This document shows positions 56,014 through 64,000 of a stretch of DNA of 64,000 nt, in pieces (positions within the stretch are counted from its first letter, which is position 1; every line of letters begins with the position of its first letter). The stretch covers positions 1 to 64,000 of the forward strand of contig JAJIRX010000793.1 of assembly GCA_023853785.1 (NCBI GenBank). Reading direction: 5' to 3'. A program made the translations under genes and the position numbers. The stretch comes from Psilocybe azurescens (taxonomy: Eukaryota; Basidiomycota; Agaricomycetes; Agaricales; Agrocybaceae). The notes below the pieces were generated by a model, which made no database searches, was not told where the DNA came from, and saw only the letters and a list, made by a program, of their open reading frames with translations.

Positions 56014-56227
56014 ACAATGAACAAGATTCAACAAGCTGATTTCTCTAAAATCCCGTTTTGATTTTTACACCTCAAAAATTTGGCCAACCCTTAAAAAATT
56101 CGCTAAAATCACGGAAATATGCGCAATCGATAGCTTTTAAAAATCTGTATATGAATCCATAAAAATAAAAACTTTTAACGAGCTGTTCCTCTGCAAAAAA
56201 TTCCTAAGTTCTTGCTACATCTCTACT

Positions 56228-58918
56228 ATGACTCACGGAAGACCTCCCAAACGCACCCGAAATATATCTGGATTGCAAAATCAATGCTCAAATAAGGTTC
56301 CTCGACGCCAAGAAAGTCCATCAACCATTGGAGAGGCGCCATCAGACTCAGATCAGACACAAATGCCGCAGCCGCAGCCGGCCACTTCAGAGTCGAGTCC
56401 CCCCAGGCTGTACCAAGGACTATGAATGTTGACGGAAATACATATTTTTTCGTGCAAGCTTTGGCATTGAGTGTGGGCTAGAGGGCGAGTGGCTTTCTTA
56501 TCATGATCTCGAGGACTCAGAGTCAGAATCTGATGACTCGGATTTTGAGGACAACATCAGTGGCGAAGAAGACTCTCCTGATCTGGTTTTTGATGACTCC
56601 GAGTGGGAGAACGATGAACTCTTTCAAGAGCAGCTGTACAACTGGGCCCAGAAGAATGGTGACGATCCAAAAGATGAAGATTGGGTACCTCCATCGCTTG
56701 CTAAATACAAAAAAAGGTGATGTTCAATCACAGAATAACAGTGGATTGCTACTTATTTTTTAAACAGCTCGTTCACACCAATATGTCAAGGGGCCGGATG
56801 TTCTGAGCAAGTCTGACCGAACAAAGCGGCGCTACTGATCTGCAACAAAAATCAAAAACACTTACCTTGTTCGGATTCTCTGCCACCCCAAGGCCTACGC
56901 CACCAAGTTCAATCCCAAGAAGTCCTAAGTCTGAGGAAATGGATGTCGATATCCCAGTCCCCTCGACAGGCACTGTGCCGATTGATGACATTGTCCAAAT
57001 CTGGCAAGAAAGTGTCGATATGGAGATCCCTCCCTGATCCGCCAGGGAGTCCGTTGAGGCAGTTATTCCACCCTCTCCCACCAGTAATGACATTCCAGAA
57101 ATTCCAGATTTGGAGGACATTATAGATGACGACATTGAGGAAGTTGTGGCAGGCGGAAATGAGATGCGTCCATGGGATCAACTGAGGGATCAGATTAAGA
57201 AGGACTTAAAGAAAGGCGTGAAGACCTTACCTTTATCTCACATTAACAAACTGATGATCATTCGCAATTTTGCAACACTACGGATGAAGGGCATTTCGAG
57301 AGCAGACACCAGTCATGAGCTTGCAGAGCAATGGTATGAAGGTTGTGGTACCGGTGCCTATTTTGCATGGAGAATTCGGACACTTGCGCAACATTATCGG
57401 ATATTTGAGCAACTCCCTGATCAGAAACGTGGTGGAAATCGAAAATCACGCTCTCTGCTCTCGGATGAGCGACTTCAGCTCACAGCAAGACAGTGGCTTT
57501 CATCTCAAGAAGCCGGAAAAGTCACCCCAATGGAATTTTGCTGTGTGCTTAATTCAACAATTCAACCTGCACTTGGCATCACACCCAAGACACCTCTTGG
57601 GGACCGCACTGCTTGCCGATGGCTGATTAAATTAGGATGGCGGTTGACAGTTCTTCAAAAGGTGTTTATATGGATGGCCACGAATGCCCTGATGTTGTTG
57701 AGTATCGCAACAATGTCTTTCTTCCGGCAATGGCGAAATATGAAGCACGGATAGCAATCTGGAAAGAGGATGAAAATGGAAAATTTATCCGAGTTCCCCC
57801 TGCACTGAAGGATGGCGAAAAGGAGATAATACCCAACTTCCAAGATGAGTCTTGTTTCCATGCTAATGAATATAAATCTTCTGCATGGTATATTTCAAAT
57901 TATACATCACTATGTTGTTCACTAATATATGTTGCATTAGGCTTCAAGAAGGTCAAACTATCTTGCAAAAGAAAGGTTGCGGTCGGCTTGTTCATGTGTC
58001 AGAATATATAAATCCGGAAACTGGTCGACTTGTTTATCTCAGTCCTGACGGGCAAATTCTGGACAAAGCAAGGAAGATCATTTATCCGGGATCAAATGGT
58101 GATGCATGGTGGGATGCTGATCAGCTTTTCGTTCAAGCAGTGCATGCTATCAAGGTCTTTGAGAAGCAATTTCCTGGATGTGTTTCTTTATTTGTCTATG
58201 ATCAATCATCTGCTCACGGATCTCTTGGGCCAGACGCCCTCAAAGCATTCAGTATGAATAAAAGTGATGGTGGACAACAATGCAAGCAACATGATACTGT
58301 AATCCCTCAGTCTAATCCAGATCCCCAATTTCGTGGGCAGCTGCAGAAAATGTCACTGCCAGATGGGCGTCCCAAAGGGCTTGAGACTGTCCTCAAAGAG
58401 CGCGGGTTTGATGTCCGGAAGCTTAATGCAAAATGCCAGCCAGTTTGCCCAGTCGACAACAAGGATTGCTGTATGGCTCGCTTGTTGAGTCAGCAAGAAG
58501 ATTTTGCACAACAAGAATCAATGCTCGCGAAGCTTATTTGTGATGCTGGTCATGAGTGCATCTTTCTCCCCAAGTTCCACTGTGAATTAAATCCAATTGA
58601 AATGGTATGTCATTTGCATTATCTGATATCTTATCACATTTATAAAGTATCTAAATTTAGTATTGGGGATGGGCTAAATTTCGGTATCGAGAAGTATCCA
58701 AAAAACATTTGCAGATGCAAAGGAGGCTGCAACAAAATATCTGGATGCATGTCCACCCGAGGTCATCAGGCGCTTTATCAACAGATCATGGAGATTTATG
58801 AGTGCTTATCGCAAAGGATTGACAGGAAAGGCAGCAGCTTGGGCAGTTCGGAAGCAGTCAAAACATCAGGTGGTAACAGAGCGTGCAATGATGTCAATTG
58901 AAGCTATACTTAATTGAT
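56228..58918 (+). pseudogene. DDE transposase of the 4.1-kb element, frame-damaged
   Basis: The N-terminal region (MTHGRPPKRTRNISGLQNQC, then acidic SDDSDFEDNISGEEDSP) is followed by an intron at about 56716-56766 and YVKGPDVLSKSDRTKRRY. A helix-turn-helix middle holds MIIRNFATLRMKGISRADTS and GNRKSRSLLSDERLQLTARQ. The catalytic core has GVYMDGHECPDVVEYRNNVF, IIPNFQDESCFHANEYKS (first Asp), an intron at 57888-57940, ILQKKGCGRLVHVSEYI, LFVYDQSSAHGSLGPDALKA (second Asp) and FLPKFHCELNPIEM (Glu). After a last intron (about 58604-58662) the tail reads RRFINRSWRFMSAYRKGLTG and AAAWAVRKQSKHQ to a stop at 58918. Frame slips at 57657-57660 and 58700-58705 are both in A runs. Another slip and a TGA lie near 56836 and 57036. 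Confidence 0.8.
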
Positions 58919-59392
58919 CCTTTGGTTTCCTCTTAACTGAATATCAAAAAGTGCGAAATTATAGGCGTCTCAGGCCCCGAAAATGTCAAATTTTAGTGCC
59001 AAAATTTTGGCCACCCTTAAACCCTCGTGGGAATAACTTCGGAGATACGTTTTTCGACTCCTTTTGACTTTCTGAATCCAAATCTGAAAGAATTTTGTCC
59101 AAGAAAAATCAGGATCACGAGATAAAAATTTGCTGTGCTTTGATTGTCCGGTACTGTACATCATCAACCTGGTTCTAGTTCTGCATGGTATTTTCACTGA
59201 TACCTTGTCCGTCAACCCCCAAGAACACTGTCAAATGATGTTGTCACGAAAGCTATCAAAGATCGCAGGACTGCTCTTACAATACACACTCTCGATGGCA
59301 CTGACACAGACGCCGATTTTGGCACGCATCCAGAGCAAGTCATTAAAAGGGAGATTTTAAAACAAATTCCTAGCCAATTACTCTCAGCATAG

Positions 59393-59716
59393 GCATCTCG
59401 ATACACTCTTCAATACATAGTATTCCTCTGAATAGACATTAGCATCGTCGTACACAGAATATGCACAGAGTAAATATTAAATAACAGATTCTGTATTCGA
59501 TAGAACCTCTTGAGAAATCAGAATAGATCACAATACTACAGTATAACATACGAGAATAAATAGACAACTATGATCTACTGGTGTATGTTTTCTCCATGTT
59601 GATAACTGTTGTAATAAACATCAATGGTCAGTGAAAAATTTCATTTGATATCCATGAAGAAGCCTCACCAGCATCACCCATTCCGCTAGCATAATTATGT
59701 CCTTTACTCGCCGGCA
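59393..59716. other. Spacer between convergent genes
   Basis: No gene was seen. It should contain the 3' ends of both flanking genes. Confidence 0.3.
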
Positions 59717-61657
59717 TTATCTCAGGACAATGACTAGATCTCGCCATGCCGTCAGCGGCCAGGCGAAGTCAAAACTAGATGCGGGTCCCGCAGGGCCGAG
59801 AGTCGCAAGCGCTTCGATCAAAGTTGTCCATACTATCTCACCAGCCTTCAATGCTTGCGGTAGCGGTAACTTCAGATTTCCCAGGTTTTTCTGGGTCAGA
59901 GTGCCGTGATAGAGCGTGACGGAGCGAAGAAATTTAATCCAGAACGGCGATGAATTTATTGCACCGGTGGTAATATTGCTGGCGTATATCGGCGCCCACG
60001 TAGAAGAGATAGTCACAACCCTTGGCGCTCTGCAAAGCAAGGAGTAATTCGGCTGAGAATGTACGTATGTCTGGCAAGAATCTCGCTAGAGAGTGAACAG
60101 TTTGCGATGATTTTAGCAGATAGAGTAAGGAACCAATAAGTGTAGGAGGACGTATATGTTGTTGCACGAATAGCATGATCGTGTCCCCTGGTTGGTACTC
60201 TGCAGCGTAACTAAAAAAACACGCGAGAGTGTTGATCAACGCTTCAAGAGTGTCAGTAGTGAGCAAGTCTATATTTAATCAGTGGCCCCAATGCGCAGAA
60301 AAAGGCGGAACTTACCAGGTTTGGAGATGAGATGGAGGGGCTGTTTCTCTGGAATTGTATCTGATACGCGAGGCCGTTCGAACAGCCAGTTCGTGGGCGC
60401 TGCATACAAGCCTTCACAAGATCGGCACTCTGACAAAGGAGACCTTTCAAACAGGAAATCTGCATGAGAGCTACTGCATTGAGGTGATTTTGAGATGCCG
60501 ATTCGCTGCAGGAATATTTCAGAAGGGACATATGCGGAATGGGATAGGAATGGTATGGTGTCCGTGAGGTCCCCCTTTGAGAAGAGACTCAAGTGGATGG
60601 GAAAAATCTCGGCGAGGCACTGTGCTAGTGCCATCTTTTCCTTTCGATTTGTGCAGCCTTACGGTCCTTGACTTAAATAAGGGCCATAATGGTGTCATAT
60701 GCGAATGCATCAGATACGGCGAGCTTCCCGTTAGCCTGTACCAAGTGGCCCGCTATCTTATTGTTGGAAAAGAAGTCCTTTGTACGCTGTCGAAGCCAGA
60801 TATTGCCTTGGGATATCCAGTCTTGTTTGGAAATAAAGATGAGTGACTGAGGTGATCGATACGGGGATGGGTAGCATTTGGGACGATTGCTGGGATGTGG
60901 AACGGGATTTGATTGCAACACAGGATGAATGGTCGTGATAACAAGAAACAAAAAGTGCAGGAAATGGCGAAGGTAACCGCGATTGCGACCTGCCAGGTCA
61001 ACTTGAAAAGAAACACGCCCAGGCCAAACAGAAAGAAGGCGAGACCGAAGGCGAGAATGACTGGAAGGTATGTAAAAATGTGAGGGATATAGGACTGGCG
61101 GAGACAGCGAGAGTGCATATACGTGCGACCTAGAGAGCCCGTTCCGTCGCTCAGACTACGCAGAGATCATATCCACTGAAGGGATATAATCCCTATGATT
61201 GCAGCGGTAAGACTGCACACCAAACTGAGGAACCAGAATACGTTCACCAAGATGCTGATGGCATCGATTCCTAGATTAGCTTGGGCTACCCATTCTTTGC
61301 CCGCAGACTGCTCAATGATCTGCCTCAGGAGCTGGACGCTTTCCTGAGCTGGATTAGATAGTAGATTGGTTTGCGATTCGATCAGGAAAGCCGTTACAAT
61401 GGCAGAGAATAAACCAGACTGTTAGGAGTGTAATTAAGGCTTCTGGTAATCCGTATCATAAAATGGGGACCCATGAAGATTAAAACATTCTGGACCTCAT
61501 CTTTCCAATTTTCGCACTGCTCTTTGTCTTTCTGTATCCACAGTTCCCGCACCGTCGTCCAATGCTGTTCATGAACCTTCTCATCTGGGCGTTCTTTCTG
61601 GGTGACGGTAACGACGTCAGTGACAATGTTGTACAGCTGGATTATTGTGGAATACAC
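59717..61657 (-). CDS. DUF6535 domain protein, multi-exon and possibly damaged
   Basis: The minus strand begins with KEQCENWKDEVQNVLIFM (near 61530-61480), then an intron to about 61421, then SGLFSAIVTAFLIESQTNLL, a linker VQLLRQIIEQSAGKEWVAQA and ILVNVFWFLSLVCSLTAAII, IGIISLQW. These are the hallmark of basidiomycete DUF6535 membrane proteins. Further hydrophobic segments follow (PVILAFGLAFFLFGLGVFLF, AIAVTFAISCTFCFLLSRPF). The C-terminal half reads DIRTFSAELLLALQSAKG and, in another frame, SVTLYHGTLTQKNLGNLKLP and KAGEIVWTTLIEALATLGPA to a stop at 59717. Frame changes near 60025 and 60700 may be introns or breaks. The function of the family is unknown. The true start codon was not fixed. 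Confidence 0.6.
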
Positions 61658-62356
61658 ACCGGCATGCTATGATAAACCATATGATAGGTTAGGTTTTTAT
61701 GTTGGAGAGCACGTTATGGTTCTGGATTGATTTATTGTAGGGGCACTGCGGGCGATGTGTATACAGAGGCCGCGTTGAAGATGATTCGTCGTAAAAGTCG
61801 TGCAGAAGACGTGCATAATAAAGGCATGGAAGGCAAGGTCACAGCAAGCCTGGTGATGATGGAAATGGCCTCACAGTACCAACGATGCTGTGAAACGTCT
61901 TCGTTTTGGCTGTGCACGACCAGTAAGAAGATATAACGATCACCTGTTCCAGATCCGTGTTAAATGCATACGCACTCGAGAAACTACACGAAGAATGCAG
62001 GACCACTACACTGTGGGAAGTGGGAACACTATTATGTGGTGTTAAATCACCGATAAGTCAAATTTGCCGCTGATTAATGCTGCCGACCCGGATCAGTGTT
62101 TTCACACACCAATTATCAGTATTACTTAAGACATATTAAATGGTGTTAGCCGCATCCATCATATTGTGACGTTGTAACACACTGGTTATTAATGAATCAA
62201 AATGCCTGGCAACAAGCTGTGTGCAAAGCACTTATTATCGGTGAACCAATCAGTACAGCATATAAAGGTGCATGTTAGGCAGCATTTAATCCTCCTTATC
62301 ATACAAGTGTTTTCTCTGCTCTGGGAGTCTCTAAAAATTGTATTTCCTCCCTGAAT
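61658..62356. other. Intergenic stretch
   Basis: Nothing convincing was recognised. Confidence 0.3.
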
Positions 62357-62510
62357 TAGTGATGTGCCAGCTTGGGCTTGACCTGAATGCCCCAGCTTTG
62401 GCCTGGCTTTAGGGGCTCAGGCTTTACAAAACTGTGAACCAGGCTCCAGGCCAAAATTCAGGCATGGCCCAGTCTGGCTTTGGCTCAGGCTGGGGCTTTC
62501 AGATGTAATT
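62357..62510. repeat. hAT-end-like repeat with CCAGGCTT words
   Basis: TTAGTGATGTGCCAGCTTGG is followed by several imperfect GGCCTGGCTTTAGG and AGGCT words over about 150 bases. A TAGTGATG start with GGCCTGGGC-type subterminal repeats is typical of hAT element ends. The other end and a transposase were not found. Confidence 0.35.
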
Positions 62511-64000
62511 TCGCATTTTAAGTGCAAAAATTAAAAGTACTTGTATGCAGATAATATATTTTATCAACACAATACCATTAATTTTTCATGTACAGTGTAC
62601 TGGCACTCCTTGGCACAACATCACTCCTTGGCACACTTGATTTTAGTACCTCCAAATCATGTCCATTCCCTTAGATATTTTATATCATAAGAGCTCTACA
62701 TTATAGCAATACACCTTATTTTTAAAAAATAATTTGGTGTGATAGAAGTTCTGCAATGTCATTGTACATAGGAAAAGAGAGCCTTTTTGAAACTACTTGC
62801 TTTGTATGGACAGATTTCTGACAGATTTGCAAGGCCTTTTCCCAGGTTTTTTTTCATTACAAAGTATATCCTACTGGGAATGCAACAGCCAAATTTTGTG
62901 GTTAACAAGCCAAAAACATGTGCAGGAGAAATGGCAGAAGCCTTCAACACAAAAAGTGTGACATATACACAAATTACTCTAGCCTTCCCACACCATTGCT
63001 ACTTGCTTCTATTAACCCCATGCCCTTGAAGCTGTCCAGGCTGCCCTGGATCATTCAAGAGAAGTTTAGTGAAAAGAGAGGCCTCAGGCAAAGGTGACAA
63101 GGAGGAGAGTGGAGGAGAGTGAGAGTAATGATGATGATGGATGAGATTTGTCACATTTTTGGCAAGTTATGGACTGTGCTAAGGAGTGAATTTTGTGACA
63201 CATGCACTCATTTTAATGAATACTGTATTCCTCTGCTTAAACTGCATAATTTAGCTCAAATTTTTAACTGGTAGTACTCAGGACCTCTCTTCATAGAGTA
63301 GTCAAAAATGTGAACAATAGATTGCTATTGCTTGACAAGTAATTAATGTCCTCAAAGTTCTTAATACTTTCAGAAAATGCAGCCACAGAATAAATCTGAA
63401 CTGTATGTTCTTGGGATAAAAATTACTTGCTCAATATCTATGTAGATATGTTTAATTATAGCTACAGTTACATACAATTTTGGAGAATAATTTAGTAAAT
63501 CAAATCACTATTACAAACCCCCAACTACATGTTTCTCAAACCATAAGCCTTTCTACAACCAATCAGATTACTAATAAATAATCTATGTGATTATTGTATG
63601 CCTAGCTAGTACTTGGCACTCTTCAGCTGTTATTCTCTTAGGCATACAGACCACAATTTTGACAGTAAAATGTCTTCAGTATTTGCCTAGGAATCCAGCT
63701 GATGATGCGTTCATCTGTTTATGCCATGTTATTCAATTTGTTCATCAGCTCAGCACCTGTCAAACTCTTATTATGAGTCAACCCCACATTGGGCCATGCA
63801 TTATTCCGTTTCTCCTATTGATTGAGAATACTCTTCATATTCATATACTCTGATCTGCTCAGCTAGACACGTTGAAAGGGTGTAAACCATTCTGAGCTTA
63901 CAATTTGTAGTGAGATACAGAGGCCCTTATTTTTGCGACTGTTATCTGTAATAATCTAGTACATTATACTAGTGAAGGGTAGGAGATATGCCAGACTATT
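62511..64000. other. AT-rich end of the window, no gene recognised
   Basis: Short ORFs at 62759-62950 (minus) and 63587-63853 (plus) show no family features. No repeat or RNA was assigned. Confidence 0.3.

Larger units (their letters stand above)
55054..59156 (+). mobile_element. 4.1-kb IS630/Tc1-like DDE transposon
   Basis: Its ends are CAGTACCAGACAATCAAA and, reversed, CAGTACCGGACAATCAAA, flanked by TA (55052-55053 and 59157-59158). The transposase gene lies in the right two thirds. A palindromic element (55159-56013) has inserted close to its left end. Removing the transposon with one TA restores the reading frame of the host GTPase gene. Confidence 0.85.
53224..59392 (+). pseudogene. P-loop GTPase gene interrupted by a DDE transposon
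   Basis: The ATG at 53224 opens a disordered acidic N-terminus (MASIANDTSQQIEDNTH). After an intron starting about 53395 comes FCILLVGK, another intron, then SGVGKSSLIAEIFNLDKKK, giving a P-loop GKSGVGKSS. G3 is HDSKGFEPGSGGNWTKVENF (about 53690-53770), followed by GDKNLLKLAQKGS and G4 in VPVITVFTKYDLLMNQF (about 54015-54065). The C-terminal half has EVAWVTAQQSN, NWELEYWKNLGESNAFEGQ, DDVLKVWNFNNPTGV and SVSDFGDGGARQLITLLQTS. At LLGTY the gene is split by the element at 55054-59156. It resumes with IINLVLVLHGIFTDT and, after a frame slip, SNDVVTKAIKDRRTALTIHT to a stop at 59392. The role is unknown; the family is multicopy in basidiomycetes. Confidence 0.75.

Overview
The window looks like a transposon-rich chromosomal segment of a filamentous basidiomycete, most likely an agaricomycete. 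The clues are host genes typical of that group (a WD40/membrane protein, a CBM1-GH5 endoglucanase, a DUF6535 protein, P-loop GTPases, two lineage-restricted hypothetical families), spliceosomal introns of about 45-70 nt with CTRAY branch sites, and a matching set of mobile elements (Helitron, Ty1/copia, Tc1/mariner, LINE, CACTA-like foldback and IS630/Tc1-like DDE elements). No single-species assignment is possible from the sequence alone. LAYOUT. 1-10.4 kb is the most gene-like part: a decayed basidiomycete-specific gene (1.1-2.1 kb), a multi-exon WD40 gene on the minus strand (3.0-4.6 kb), a short conserved hypothetical (5.6-6.4 kb), a broken cellulase (7.5-8.3 kb), a Gln/His-rich fragment (8.8-9.4 kb) and a small three-exon gene (9.5-9.9 kb). 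10.4-33.8 kb is a nest of transposons: a decayed Helitron split by a copia element with apparently identical LTRs, a family of TIR elements with CTTTAC-like ends and satellite-like interiors, a Tc1 element with unusual TIRs, and a minus-strand LINE split by two of the TIR elements. 33.8-41 kb has few genes and several MITE-like elements, some nested. 41-46.4 kb carries a decayed P-loop GTPase gene followed by a 70-bp tandem array in which nearly every unit resembles a complete small intron; a TIR element has inserted into it. 46.4-52.8 kb is AT-rich DNA with two abutting TIR elements. 53.2-59.4 kb is a second GTPase gene interrupted by a 4.1-kb DDE transposon that itself holds an 855-bp near-perfect palindrome. 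59.7-61.7 kb is a DUF6535 gene on the minus strand; the last 2.3 kb shows no gene. The points most worth a second look are the tandem intron-like array (42.5-45.9 kb), the TIR superfamily whose members carry different subterminal words, tRNA-like modules and CpG-decayed copies, and a repeated pattern of reading-frame breaks at A/T homopolymers, which may be assembly errors and affects how many of these genes should be called pseudogenes. All identifications come from reading translated motifs and comparing repeats by eye; no database search was run.
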